Below are positions 1 through 8,829 of a stretch of DNA of 34,180 bases, in pieces. The position numbers and the translations under genes were made by a program. Where the stretch lies: the NCBI RefSeq assembly GCF_015714725.1, contig NZ_WBKM01000049.1, positions 1-34,180 on the forward strand, in the 5' to 3' direction. The DNA comes from Nostoc sp. WHI. Lineage in GTDB: Bacteria > Cyanobacteriota > Cyanobacteriia > Cyanobacteriales > Nostocaceae. Within the stretch, counting starts at the first letter, position 1. Each line of letters starts with the position of its first letter. The notes under the pieces are model-generated. The model saw nothing but the letters and a program-made list of their open reading frames with translations. It was not told where the DNA came from and ran no database searches.

Positions 1-242
1 ACGTCGCCCAAGGAATTACTGTATGAAAGAACCGCAACATCGTCCGATAACTACCACCAATGCCTGCCCAACGCGAAATTCCCAACATAGTGACTCGACC
101 GCTCATTGCTAACATCGCCAGGATTATTTGGTTCAATTGCCGCATCGTTGTAGCGTTGATCTGCGGTAACAGGCATTGTAACAGTGATAAGATGTTGAAC
201 ATGGGCTGCTTGTAGTTTTTGAGTTGTCGTTGTGAGAGACAA
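1..242 (-). pseudogene. unidentified coding remnant at left edge
   Basis: A 63-codon minus-strand frame starts near 242 and meets TAG at 51-53. Beyond that stop the same frame stays open to the window edge (LSDDVAVLSYSNSLGD), so it looks like a longer gene with an in-frame stop, or a short peptide followed by chance open frame. I do not recognise the protein. The plus strand of this stretch shows no dxs homology, although the dxs remnant begins just to its right, so this is foreign to dxs and may mark a rearrangement boundary. Confidence 0.25.
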
Positions 243-289
243 TAACTCTACTACGCCAGCCCTCTCTCTTCATAATCTTTTTTTGGCGA

Positions 290-1465
290 AGGTATTGAGT
301 AGATGGACATAATTTAGAGGAATTAATTACAACTTTCCAGCAAGCACACAAGATTGTTGGGCCAGTCCTGGTGCATGTAGCAACATTAAAAGGAAAAGGT
401 TATGCGATCGCCGAACAAAATCAAGTCGGCTACCATGCCCAATCCTCATTTAATCTGACCACTGGTAAAGCGATCGCCTCCAATAAACCCAAACCCCCGT
501 CCTACTCCAAAGTCTTTGCTGAAACCTTAATCAAATTAGCAGAAAATAATCCCAAAATCGTCGCCATTACCGCAGCCATGTCCACCGGCACCGGCTTGGA
601 TAAATTCCAAGCTAAACTGCCAGAGCAATACATTGACGTTGGTATTGCTGAACAACACGCCGTCACCCTGGCTGCGGGTATGGCTTGTGAAGGGATGCGT
701 CCTGTGGCAGCAATTTATTCTACCTTCCTGCAACGAGCTTTTGACCAAATCGTTCATGATGTCTGTATCCAAAATCTACCTGTCTTCTTCTGTCTGGATA
801 GAGCTGGTATTGTCGGTGCCGACGGTCCTACACACCAAGGGATGTATGACATCGCCTATCTGCGGTGCATTCCTAACATGGTGCTGATGGCTCCTAAAGA
901 TGAGGCAGAACTACAGCAGATGCTTGTTACCGGCGTTAACTACACCGACGGCGCTATTGCTATGCGCTATCCACGTGGCAACGGCTACGGTATTGCTTTA
1001 ATGGAAGAAGGCTGGGAAACTCTGCCTATTGGTAAGGGTGAAATTCTCCGCCACGGCGATGATGTCCTGATGGTGGCATTTGGTTCAATGGTTTACCCAG
1101 CGATGCAGGCAGCACAAATCCTCAGTGAATACGGCATTGAAGCTACTGTGGTTAATGCCCGCTTTGCTAAACCCTTGGATACTGATTTGATTGTGCCTCT
1201 AGCTGCGCGGATTGGTCGAGTTGTCACCCTGGAAGAAGGTTGTTTAATGGGGGGCTTTGGATCAGCAGTGGCAGAGGTTTTGCTAGATCACGATGTAGTG
1301 GTGCCAGTGATGCGGATTGGAGTGCCTGATCAATTAGTAGATCATGCGACTCCCGAAGAATCTATGGCGGCTGTCGGCTTAACTCCCTCTCAAATTGCAG
1401 AGCGAATCCAAATTGAGATTCGACACCCCAAGGAATTGAAACTGCCAGAGTTTGAAAAAGTTTAA
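290..1465 (+). pseudogene. dxs: 5'-truncated dxs (1-deoxy-D-xylulose-5-phosphate synthase), C-terminal part only
   Basis: DXS condenses pyruvate and glyceraldehyde 3-phosphate with thiamine diphosphate, the first step of the MEP pathway. Full-length DXS is about 630-640 residues; here an uninterrupted frame of 364 codons can start at GTG 371, and DXS-like sequence ([28 protein letters not shown]) extends back in the same frame to about 290, across a TGA at 296-298 that sits where Leu-Gly-Pro is expected before VDGHN. Nothing further upstream resembles DXS, so nearly all of domain I, which binds the ThDP diphosphate and Mg2+, is missing. The transketolase pyrimidine-binding domain ([12 protein letters not shown], catalytic-type Glu at codon 94 from the GTG) and the C-terminal domain ([18 protein letters not shown]) are intact. 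It could still be translated from GTG 371 but should not make DXP alone. It points into the ispG-crtE-ispH-ispE block. Confidence 0.85.
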
Positions 1466-1535
1466 CAGCTACTCAATGATGAAAACATTAATTACAAAAC
1501 ATCGCCAGTTAATCTGTTAAATCACTCCCAAGTTT

Positions 1536-1554
1536 AGTAATGCTAAACATTACT
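1536..1554 (+). terminator. weak hairpin downstream of the dxs remnant
   Basis: A perfect 7-bp stem (AGTAATG/CATTACT) with a 5-base loop lies 71 bases after the dxs stop. A run of five T follows about 10 bases later, so it is only a weak terminator candidate. It could equally be a dyad in the leader of the Rieske remnant that starts at 1615. Confidence 0.25.
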
Positions 1555-1614
1555 CTCACATTTTTAACACCTCGCGCTTTGTACAAAATTATATCTACAA
1601 AAAGGTAGGAACAA

Positions 1615-2565
1615 ATGACAGAAATTATTGAAAAACGCACACAGTCTAATCAAACAAAATCGGCAACGGTTGTCGATAAAAACCCATTGAATCTTGCCGC
1701 TTCTTGGTACATTGCTATGCCCTCCAAAGAATAATTCAACACCTTTAAAACAGACTCTCCACTCAAGGGCAGCCAAAATTGATGTACCAACAATTGCGGC
1801 TGACCTAAGTAGAAGTGCGATCGCATTTGGAGTTTAGCCTGACAAATTCTGAAGGTAATAACTAGGTGGCGATGGCGCAAAGCGATCGCATCTTCTCCTC
1901 TGTTTCCCTTGCCTGAGTTTCCACCTGCTGAAGACGAGCGGCATAAATATATGCCTTTTTCCTTCACATTCAACACCAAAACGACGGTGCGACGGGTACT
2001 AGAAAATCCGTATGACCATTATCATCTAGCCACACTACATAAGCTACCCACTCCCACTACCTCCATTCAAGTCACTCTGCTTGATGAGCTTCCTCCAGAT
2101 TCGCAGAGCGAACCACGCACTAAAAATGAAGCCAGGTATGGGGCTTTAGTTGAAACCAAAATTGAGAGGTATTTGTATTTTGGGCCAATAAATGCATTAG
2201 CCAAGGTTTTAGGGTTAAATACTGAAACCTTTATGACGCGAATAGACACCTGGCCTAGTGGACATTTTTTCACAATTTATATTAACGGTAAGGAAAAGGT
2301 TTCCATGATGCAAGGGATCACTCCGGTGGGCGAAAACAATACAACCGAATATGTTGTGCTCATGATCAAGAAAACTGGCTCTTTCTGGCAGGATCTAGTT
2401 TCCTATGCAGTTTTTGGTTTGCAAAACAAAGCTGTTGGCGCGCAGGATATACCAGTTTTTAATACCCTAAACGATGATAAGGGAGGGGCTTATGTTAAGC
2501 ACGACCGACCCGCCTTGAAGTTCAGAGAATTCTATCAAAGTTGGGTTGATAAGGTTGAGATTTAG
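1615..2565 (+). pseudogene. broken Rieske-type oxygenase alpha subunit (N-tip and catalytic domain; Rieske domain lost)
   Basis: An ATG at 1615 opens a 38-codon frame ending in a sequence typical of Rieske oxygenase N-termini (NPLNLAASWYIAMPSKE), then TAA at 1732-1734. Homology resumes near 1903 as PLPEFPPAE and stays open to 2565 (about 218 codons). This second part holds the mononuclear iron motif E-x3-D-x2-H-x4-H (ENPYDHYHLATLH) of the catalytic domain. The segment that should carry the [2Fe-2S] ligands (CxH...CxxH) is absent; about 170 bases of unrelated DNA, including one copy of a dispersed repeat (1806-1896), sit in its place. Without the Rieske cluster the protein cannot accept electrons, so it is called a pseudogene. 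Relatives include pheophorbide a oxygenase-like and natural-product oxygenases; the substrate cannot be read. It lies between the dxs remnant and ispG. Confidence 0.8.
1806..1896. repeat. dispersed repeat, copy A (inside the Rieske remnant)
   Basis: About 91 bases that align with 2781-2873. Shared blocks are TAAGTAGRAGTGCGATCGCAT, then CCTGACAAAT.CT.AAGGT.ATA.CT.GGT, and a closing GCGATCG.ATCTTCT, with gaps between them. The copy lies exactly where the Rieske domain of the oxygenase gene is missing. Confidence 0.65.
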
Positions 2566-2598
2566 TGGTATACAATCCAGGTCTAATAGTTAATGGCT

Positions 2599-2699
2599 TA
2601 TAGCAATCCTAAATGAGTTGTAAATAGTACGTTGGTAGGATGCCTGATTCATAGTCCTTCCAAATTTTCTCTGTTCAAATCTCAAATCGGATTGCTATA
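2599..2699. mobile_element. MITE-like inverted-repeat element (TATAGCAATCC ends)
   Basis: Perfect 11-bp terminal inverted repeats, TATAGCAATCC at 2599-2609 and GGATTGCTATA at 2689-2699, continue as imperfect inverted repeats for about 25 bp per arm. The 101-bp element has no coding capacity. It lies in the non-coding stretch 2566-3007 upstream of ispG. Confidence 0.7.
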
Positions 2700-2780
2700 T
2701 ACCTAATTGCTATTAGCTTTGACTCGTCACCCACAATTGTCATGTGATCGCTCTTTAATTTCATTACGTCGAACTCAGGT

Positions 2781-2873
2781 TAAGTAGGAGTGCGATCGCA
2801 TACAGGGCTGATACTTTTGAGTTCACCCTGACAAATCCTTAAGGTTATAGCTCGGTTCGCGATCGTATCTTCT
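2781..2873. repeat. dispersed repeat, copy B (upstream of ispG)
   Basis: Second, diverged copy of the repeat at 1806-1896, in the same orientation, with an extra dozen or so bases after the first HIP1 site. With the element at 2599-2699 it fills most of the 442-base gap before ispG. I saw no confident promoter in the remainder. Confidence 0.65.
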
Positions 2874-3007
2874 AGTGGTGATTTGAGTCCAGCTTAACAA
2901 CTGGCGCACTCTTTGATTTAGGAATCAGAACTCTTTGGTATCGCATTTTCAACTGAACTTAACAAACATCTTCTTATCAACTTGTATTTGACACTAAATA
3001 GTAACCT

Positions 3008-4222
3008 ATGCAAACTCTATCAACTCCGGTCACTTCCGAAGCTAGTATAACTAGCACCATGATCCCCCGGCGGAAAACTCGTCCAGTTCGCGTCGGTGAT
3101 GTCACGATTGGCGGCGGTTTCCCTGTGGTCGTGCAGTCGATGATTAATGAAGATACTCTGGATGTAGAAGCCTCAACAGATGGGATTCGGCGCTTACATG
3201 CCATCGGCTGCGAGATTGTCCGCGTCACCGTGCCGAGTTTGGCTCATGCTAAAGCAGTAGCTCAAATTAAGCAAAGACTTACAGAAACATACCAAAGAGT
3301 TCCTCTGGTTGCTGATGTCCACCACAATGGCATGAAGATTGCTTTGGAAGTCGCAAACCATGTAGATAAGGTGCGGATTAATCCAGGGCTGTATGTATTT
3401 GAGAAACCTAACGACCATCGCACCGAATATACTCAAGCCGAATTTGATGAAATTGGCGACAAAATCCGTGAAACTCTAGAACCTTTGGTTGTTTCTCTAC
3501 GAGATCAAGGAAAAGCTATGCGGATAGGTGTGAACCACGGTTCTTTAGCTGAACGAATGCTGTTTACTTATGGTGACACTCCAGAAGGGATGGTACAATC
3601 AGCTTTAGAATTCATTCGGATTTGCGAATCCCTCAACTTCCGCAACTTGATTATTTCGCTCAAAGCTTCCAGAGTGCCTGTGATGGTTGCAGCCTATCGT
3701 CTATTAGCAAAGCAGATGGATGAACTAGGCATGGACTATCCCTTACATTTGGGCGTGACTGAAGCAGGTGATGGTGAATACGGTCGAATCAAATCCACTG
3801 CCGGAATTGCCACTTTGTTAGCCGATGGTATTGGTGATACCATCCGTGTCTCTCTGACAGAAGCGCCGGAAAAAGAAATTCCCGTTGGCTACAGCATTTT
3901 GCAAGCGCTGGGACTACGGAAGACTATGGTGGAGTATGTGGCTTGTCCATCTTGCGGTCGTACCTTGTTTAACCTGGAAGAAGTTTTGCATCAGGTGCGA
4001 GAAGCTACTAAACACTTAACAGGTTTGGATATTGCCGTGATGGGCTGCATTGTTAACGGCCCCGGTGAAATGGCAGATGCAGACTATGGTTATGTCGGCA
4101 AACAACCTGGTTATATTTCCCTGTATCGTGGGCGCGAAGAAATCAAAAAAGTGCCAGAGACGAATGGCGTTGAAGAATTGATTAATTTAATCAAAGCCGA
4201 TGGCCGTTGGGTTGAACCTTAA
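3008..4222 (+). CDS. ispG: 4-hydroxy-3-methylbut-2-enyl diphosphate synthase (ferredoxin type)
   Basis: IspG (GcpE) reductively converts methylerythritol 2,4-cyclodiphosphate to HMBPP, the penultimate MEP step, using a [4Fe-4S] cluster fed by ferredoxin in cyanobacteria. The 404-residue protein has the usual bacterial length. Residues about 26-300 form the TIM-barrel domain ([35 protein letters not shown]). The C-terminal reductase domain carries the three cluster cysteines, C313 and C316 (ACPSCGR) and C347 ([10 protein letters not shown]), with the adjacent Glu that serves as fourth ligand. All key residues are present, so it should be active. ATG 3008 is chosen because family homology begins within about 20 residues. 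It is the first intact gene of the isoprenoid block; crtE follows after 55 bases. Confidence 0.97.
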   Translation: MQTLSTPVTSEASITSTMIPRRKTRPVRVGDVTIGGGFPVVVQSMINEDTLDVEASTDGIRRLHAIGCEIVRVTVPSLAHAKAVAQIKQRLTETYQRVPLVADVHHNGMKIALEVANHVDKVRINPGLYVFEKPNDHRTEYTQAEFDEIGDKIRETLEPLVVSLRDQGKAMRIGVNHGSLAERMLFTYGDTPEGMVQSALEFIRICESLNFRNLIISLKASRVPVMVAAYRLLAKQMDELGMDYPLHLGVTEAGDGEYGRIKSTAGIATLLADGIGDTIRVSLTEAPEKEIPVGYSILQALGLRKTMVEYVACPSCGRTLFNLEEVLHQVREATKHLTGLDIAVMGCIVNGPGEMADADYGYVGKQPGYISLYRGREEIKKVPETNGVEELINLIKADGRWVEP

Positions 4223-4277
4223 CAGTTAACACTGCTAACTAATTGATTTGGTCACTATGTATTAGGAAATAAGTCCA

Positions 4278-5246
4278 ATGAATACTCAAGTCTTTGAACG
4301 AGCATTACGGAATTCTCAACCTGACGCTGGTCAGGTAATTGAGCGCAAAACAGACAAAGCAACCTTTGACCTCAAAGCCTACTTATCAGAAAAACGAGTC
4401 GAAGTAGAGGCAGCGCTTGACCAGTCAATCACAGTAGTCTATCCAGAAAAAATCTATGAGGCGATGCGTTATTCCCTACTAGCTGGGGGAAAACGCTTGC
4501 GTCCGATTCTGTGTCTTGCTAGCTGTGAGCTATCTGGAGGCACAATCGCAATGGCGATGCCAACTGCTTGCGCCTTGGAAATGATTCATACTATGTCTCT
4601 AATGCATGACGACTTACCTGCAATGGATAACGATGACTATCGGCGAGGTCGGCTGACGAACCATAAGGTTTATGGCGAAGATATTGCCATTCTCGCAGGT
4701 GATGGACTTTTAGCCTATGCTTTTGGTTTTATTGTCGAAAAAACAAAAGATGTACAGCCTACACACTTGTTGCAAGTCGTTTCCAAGTTGAGTTATGCAG
4801 TTGCCGCAACAGGTTTAGTTGGTGGGCAAGTACTCGATTTAGAATCTGAGGGAAAGCAGAATATTGATGTAGAAACACTGAAATTTATTCACGCCCATAA
4901 AACTGGAGCTTTATTAGAAGCCTCAGTTCTGAGTGGAGCAATCTTAGCAGGAGCCAATCAGGATCTTTTGCAACGGCTGACTCACTATGCACGCAATATC
5001 GGTCTAGCGTTTCAGATAGTTGATGATGTACTTGATGTGACTGCAACTACTGAAGAATTAGGGAAAACTGCGGGTAAAGATGAAAAAGCCCAGAAAGTAA
5101 CTTATCCAAGTTTATGGGGCATTGAAGAGTCCAAACGTCAAGCACAAAATTTAGTTGACGAAGCCAAGGCTGAACTAAGTCCCTTGGGTGAGAAAGCTAT
5201 ACCTCTATGTGCGATCGCAGATTTTATTACAGCTAGAACTAACTAA
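4278..5246 (+). CDS. crtE: geranylgeranyl diphosphate synthase (CrtE/IspA-type polyprenyl synthetase)
   Basis: Head-to-tail prenyltransferase condensing DMAPP with IPP units to an all-trans product, most likely GGPP for carotenoids, phytol and quinones. The 322-residue protein has the first Asp-rich motif at D111 ([10 protein letters not shown] followed by RRG) and the second at D249 (FQIVDDVLD). The residues before the first motif (IHTMSLM) match the cyanobacterial CrtE pattern, which favours C20, but chain length cannot be fixed by eye and GPP or FPP synthesis is possible. The N-terminus is roughly 25-30 residues longer than I expect for housekeeping CrtE. It sits 18 bases before ispH, so the two are surely cotranscribed. 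Placing the enzyme that uses IPP/DMAPP among its supply genes suggests a dedicated prenyl-diphosphate cassette. Confidence 0.93.
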   Translation: MNTQVFERALRNSQPDAGQVIERKTDKATFDLKAYLSEKRVEVEAALDQSITVVYPEKIYEAMRYSLLAGGKRLRPILCLASCELSGGTIAMAMPTACALEMIHTMSLMHDDLPAMDNDDYRRGRLTNHKVYGEDIAILAGDGLLAYAFGFIVEKTKDVQPTHLLQVVSKLSYAVAATGLVGGQVLDLESEGKQNIDVETLKFIHAHKTGALLEASVLSGAILAGANQDLLQRLTHYARNIGLAFQIVDDVLDVTATTEELGKTAGKDEKAQKVTYPSLWGIEESKRQAQNLVDEAKAELSPLGEKAIPLCAIADFITARTN

Positions 5247-5264
5247 ATAAAAGGAACAAGTAAA

Positions 5265-6467
5265 ATGGATACAAAAGCCTTTAAGCGATCGCTCCATAGT
5301 TCTGAGAATTACTATCGCAAGGGATTTGGGCACGCCGCCCAAGTTACCGAAAAGGTGCATTTTGAGTATCAGAGCAATTTAATCCAGCAGATCCGGGAGA
5401 ATGTCTTTACTTGGCAACAAGGTGATGTCACAATTCAACTAGCAAAAGCGATGGGATTTTGCTGGGGGGTAGAGAGGGCGATCGCCTTGGCTTATGAAAC
5501 ACGTCAGCAATTTCCTACAGAGCGCATTTGGATCACTAACGAGCTGATTCACAATCCCTTGGTAAACGAAAACATGAGGGATATGCAGGTTGAATTTATT
5601 CCAGTTAATGAGCAAGGACAGAAGGATTTTTCGGTTGTTGCCAAAGAAGATGTAGTTATTTTGCCTGCCTTTGGTGCTAGCTTTGGAGAAATGCAGTTAT
5701 TGAACCAAAAAGGCTGCAAAATCATGGATACAACCTGTCCTTGGGTTTCTAAGGTGTGGAATAGTGTCGAGAAACACAAAAAAGGCGATTACACTTCAAT
5801 TATCCACGGCAAGTACAAGCATGAAGAAACCATCGCTACCAGTTCCTTTGCAGGAAAATATCTTATCGTCCTAAATCTGCAAGAAGCTGAGTACGTCTGC
5901 AACTATATTCTTAATGGTGGCGATCGTGAAGAATTCTTGACCAAATTTACTCATGCTTATTCTGAAGGATTTGATCCAGATACTGACCTGATACGAGTGG
6001 GTGTTGCTAACCAGACTACTATGTTGAAGGGAGAAACTGAGCGCATTGGTAAGCTATTTGAGCGCACCCTCATGCGTAAATACGGTGCAGATGAACTCAA
6101 TGATCATTTCTTGAGCTTCAACACAATCTGCGATGCTACTCAAGAACGTCAGGATGCGATGTTCCAACTCGTAGAAGAAAAATTAGACCTGATGGTAGTG
6201 GTTGGTGGCTTTAACTCTTCCAACACAACGCACCTCCAGGAAATTCCGATTGAGCGTGGGATTCCTTCTTATCATATTGATACCGCAGAGCGGATTGGCC
6301 CAGGTAATCGTATCGAATACAAAAAGTTGCACTCCTGTTTGGAAGTGCAAGAAAACTGGCTACAACCCGGCCCAATTGTGGTAGGAATTACCTCTGGAGC
6401 TTCGACGCCAGATAAAGTCGTTGCTGATGTGATCCAGAAGATTTTTGACATCAAAGGAGCTATGTAA
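5265..6467 (+). CDS. ispH: 4-hydroxy-3-methylbut-2-enyl diphosphate reductase
   Basis: IspH (LytB) reduces HMBPP to IPP and DMAPP, the last MEP step, with a [4Fe-4S] cluster. The 400-residue length with about 60 residues before the core is the cyanobacterial/plant form. The three cluster cysteines are seen in GFCWGV (C66), TTCPWV (about 157) and NTICDAT (about 289). The HMBPP pocket motifs [18 protein letters not shown] and TSGASTPD are also present. All catalytic residues look intact. ATG 5265 follows an AAGGA-like ribosome site (AAAAGGAACAAG), only 18 bases after crtE. Confidence 0.97.
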   Translation: MDTKAFKRSLHSSENYYRKGFGHAAQVTEKVHFEYQSNLIQQIRENVFTWQQGDVTIQLAKAMGFCWGVERAIALAYETRQQFPTERIWITNELIHNPLVNENMRDMQVEFIPVNEQGQKDFSVVAKEDVVILPAFGASFGEMQLLNQKGCKIMDTTCPWVSKVWNSVEKHKKGDYTSIIHGKYKHEETIATSSFAGKYLIVLNLQEAEYVCNYILNGGDREEFLTKFTHAYSEGFDPDTDLIRVGVANQTTMLKGETERIGKLFERTLMRKYGADELNDHFLSFNTICDATQERQDAMFQLVEEKLDLMVVVGGFNSSNTTHLQEIPIERGIPSYHIDTAERIGPGNRIEYKKLHSCLEVQENWLQPGPIVVGITSGASTPDKVVADVIQKIFDIKGAM

Positions 6468-6511
6468 GAAGACGACGGAATATCTCAACTGCAACCTCTA
6501 AAATCTCCCTT

Positions 6512-7450
6512 ATGCATTCCTATTCCTTGATGGCCTCAGCCAAAATCAATTTGTACTTGGAGATCATCGGCGCTCGTCCGGATGGCTATCATGATCTGGC
6601 GATGGTACTCCAAAGCATTGACCTAGCAGACCAAATTGACCTCCGCCCACTCGGAACTAATGCTATTCACCTGCATTGCGACCATCCAGAAGTGCCTCAA
6701 GACGAGAGCAATCTTGCTTATAAAGCAGCCGCATTGATGGCCGAAACATTTCCTGATGTTTTAGCCAAGTATGGGGGTGTAGAAATTACAATTCAAAAGC
6801 GAATACCTGTCGGAGCAGGACTAGCGGGTGGTTCCACAAATGCTGCCGCAGTTTTGGTCGGGTTGAATTTGATGTGGAACCTGAAACTAAGTGACAAGCA
6901 ATTACAAGACCTTGGATCTTTACTAGGATCTGATGTGCCCTTCTGTATTGTTGGTGGTACAAAACTAGCTACAGGACGTGGTGAATGCCTTTCTTCCCTA
7001 CCAGTACTGGATGACTTCTATGTAGTGTTAGGTAAGTATCGTAGTCTCTGTGTTTCAACAGCTTGGGCATATCAAACTTTCCGTCATCAATACCTAACAA
7101 ATGAGCTTGCGAGAGAAAATCGTCAGCAGGAAGTTTGTCTAGAAAAAATGATGTCCGCTATCAAAGACCGGAATAATGGGCAAATCGGTCAGTTGCTTCA
7201 CAATGATCTAGAACGAGTAGTATTGCCAGAATATCCTCAAGTGCAACAGCTACGAGACGAATTTCGGGGGTTGGGATGTGCTGGTATGATGTCAGGTTCT
7301 GGCCCTACCGTATTTGCCTTAACTAATTCTCAGACTCAGGCACAGCAAGTCCTAGAGTCGATGAAAATAGCAATTCCTGATCCTGATTTAGACTTATGGG
7401 TTTCAAAATTCAGAGATTCCAGTATTCGTGTTTCATCCTTGACAAAATAA
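6512..7450 (+). CDS. ispE: 4-diphosphocytidyl-2-C-methyl-D-erythritol kinase
   Basis: GHMP-family kinase that phosphorylates CDP-ME in the MEP pathway. The N-terminus (SAKINLYLEI) fits IspE. The ATP-binding motif PVGAGLAGGSTNAAA is at residues about 99-113 and the C-terminal glycine motif MMSGSGPTVFAL near 258-269; 312 residues is the normal length. ATG 6512 is preferred because homologues start at this point, although no clear Shine-Dalgarno precedes it. It closes the block, 44 bases after ispH. ispD and ispF, the steps directly before and after it, are not here, so the block depends on genes elsewhere. Confidence 0.96.
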   Translation: MHSYSLMASAKINLYLEIIGARPDGYHDLAMVLQSIDLADQIDLRPLGTNAIHLHCDHPEVPQDESNLAYKAAALMAETFPDVLAKYGGVEITIQKRIPVGAGLAGGSTNAAAVLVGLNLMWNLKLSDKQLQDLGSLLGSDVPFCIVGGTKLATGRGECLSSLPVLDDFYVVLGKYRSLCVSTAWAYQTFRHQYLTNELARENRQQEVCLEKMMSAIKDRNNGQIGQLLHNDLERVVLPEYPQVQQLRDEFRGLGCAGMMSGSGPTVFALTNSQTQAQQVLESMKIAIPDPDLDLWVSKFRDSSIRVSSLTK

Positions 7451-7564
7451 CCACTGCTGAGAATTCATTATTCAAAATTTCCGGCTTTTTCAAAAATAAA
7501 CCATTCATGGAATAAGATTGCTAAGAAAAATTCTTCATTGGCTTGTAAATAATGAATGAATTAA

Positions 7565-8086
7565 TTGCCAATTTGTCGGCAATTGCGAATTATTGAGGTG
7601 CGTTATCAGCAGCAAGACACTTGTTTTCTAATTCACGTTGAAAATCAATCTTACACTGAGATAGCATTTGCGAAGCGGATGTTTAAGTATTTTGCGCGTC
7701 TCCATGAAAAATATGATTTAGCGATTTACCCAGTTGTGATTTTTTCTTTTGATGAACCCAAACAGGCTGAACCTCAAAATTATCGCGTCACATTTGGCGA
7801 CTTTAAGGTACTGGAATTTCAGTTTGCAGCAATTCAGTTGAATCGTTTAAGTTGGCAGGATTTCATAACTCAGCCAAATCCGGTGGCAGCAGCATTGATG
7901 TCGAAGATGAATATTCCAAGAGAGGAACGTCCGCAGGTGAAAACAGAATGTTTGCGGCTGCTGGCAACATTAAAATTAGACCCAGTAAGGATACAATTGA
8001 TTTCAGGCTTTGTTGATACGTATTTAAGGCTCGACTTATATGCTTTAATTAGGTATAGGTTTTATTGGCCTATCCTCGATTTTTAA
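7565..8086 (+). pseudogene. Rpn/DUF4351-type PD-(D/E)XK nuclease-transposase fragment
   Basis: The frame from about 7595 (EVRYQQQDTCFLIHVENQS) to about 8030 (LISGFVDTYLRL) reads like the core of the cyanobacterial Rpn family (recombination-promoting nuclease, often annotated DUF4351). Typical segments are MFKYFARLHEKYDL, NPVAAALMSKM and CLRLLATLKLDP. The catalytic N-terminal region is missing: the only start is TTG 7565, and the residues just before EVRY look scrambled where the family has an Asp. After FVDTYLRL the frame leaves the family and ends after about 17 unrelated residues, lacking the usual acidic C-terminal tail. It is degraded at both ends. Its tail overlaps the converging TerB-like gene by 17 bases. 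Confidence 0.75.
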
Positions 8087-8516
8087 TCAAGATTACTTGC
8101 ATAATTGGTATTGCAATTTCACTAGAAACGCTTAACGCCTGATATAAATCATTTAAGAAGTTTTTTTCTTCTTCAGCTACTATACCTTCAGCTAAGACTA
8201 AATCGGTAGCTACTGCAAAAGCTGTTTCGCGCAGGTCTTGGGATAAAGATTCTTTAGCTATATTAAATAAAGTATTAAAACCATCTCCCCGGAGAATGTC
8301 TAGGATTTTGTCAAACAGCTTATTCATCATCTCAGAGGGATAACTTTTAAAAATTTTCACCCGAGACAGCACAGAAGTAATAGAATTTGCTTGCTCAACA
8401 GAAAGATAACCGTCTGAGGCTGTTGCTATTAAGACAATAACAGCAAAAGCTTCTGCTGGATTGAGTGCTGTTTGAGTTTGGCTTTCTGTCCCCAACACAG
8501 CGTCGAATAGACCCAT
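8070..8516 (-). CDS. TerB-family (tellurite-resistance-like) protein
   Basis: A 148-residue soluble, all-helical protein with the TerB pattern: PAEAFAVIVLIATASDGYLS near residues 20-39 and a second acidic helix pair (DLVLAEGIVAEEEKNFL) near 104-120. TerB proteins bind divalent metal through acidic residues and occur in stress and membrane-associated complexes; no enzymatic role is established. ATG 8514-8516 is clear. It stands alone on the minus strand, with 175 unremarkable bases between it and the next minus-strand gene upstream. A direct role in tellurite resistance should not be assumed. Confidence 0.75.
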   Translation of the reverse strand: MGLFDAVLGTESQTQTALNPAEAFAVIVLIATASDGYLSVEQANSITSVLSRVKIFKSYPSEMMNKLFDKILDILRGDGFNTLFNIAKESLSQDLRETAFAVATDLVLAEGIVAEEEKNFLNDLYQALSVSSEIAIPIMQVILIKNRG

Positions 8517-8691
8517 TGTAGTAGCTCCTTGGTTAGGGTCTCAATAGTGGTACAGCTACCTGTTTGGTGGATTTACAGGTGAGAATGCAACGCTGTGAGA
8601 CTTTTGTAACTTAGTATTCCCAGAATTTCTTCACGGCGAACACCTGAACCACTAATGGTTTTTGGCAATAAGTGCACTAATATGTCTGAAC

Positions 8692-8829
8692 TTAGCGTTC
8701 TCCTGTCTTTTCTATTGTTTCAATTACCGCCAAACCTATAGCAGAAGCTGCTATTAACAGTATTGCTGATATCAAATAGGCGTTGGTCAGCATCTGTAAG
8801 GCTTCATCAAAAAAAATGTAGGTGGTCAT
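8692..8829 (-). CDS. 45-residue single-span membrane protein
   Basis: A minus-strand frame from ATG 8829-8827 to TAA 8694-8692 encodes 45 residues. It begins MTTYIFFDEALQML, has a strongly hydrophobic stretch (AYLISAILLIAASAIGLAVI, residues about 17-36) and a charged tail ETIEKTGER. GGGTGAAG lies just upstream of the ATG. The composition is what one expects of the many one-helix peptides of cyanobacterial membranes (photosystem, cytochrome b6f and NDH subunits), but I do not recognise it as a named one. The gene is too short for most callers. It could be a chance frame, though the good start, single clean helix and charged end argue for a real gene. Confidence 0.5.
   Translation of the reverse strand: MTTYIFFDEALQMLTNAYLISAILLIAASAIGLAVIETIEKTGER

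Noticed and set aside
1650..1979. Minus-strand 109-residue frame over the Rieske gap
   Set aside because: It is antisense to recognisable Rieske segments at both ends and crosses a dispersed repeat; no independent homology seen.
8070..8516. Tellurite-resistance operon
   Set aside because: A lone TerB-like gene without terC, terD or terZ partners does not support a resistance locus.
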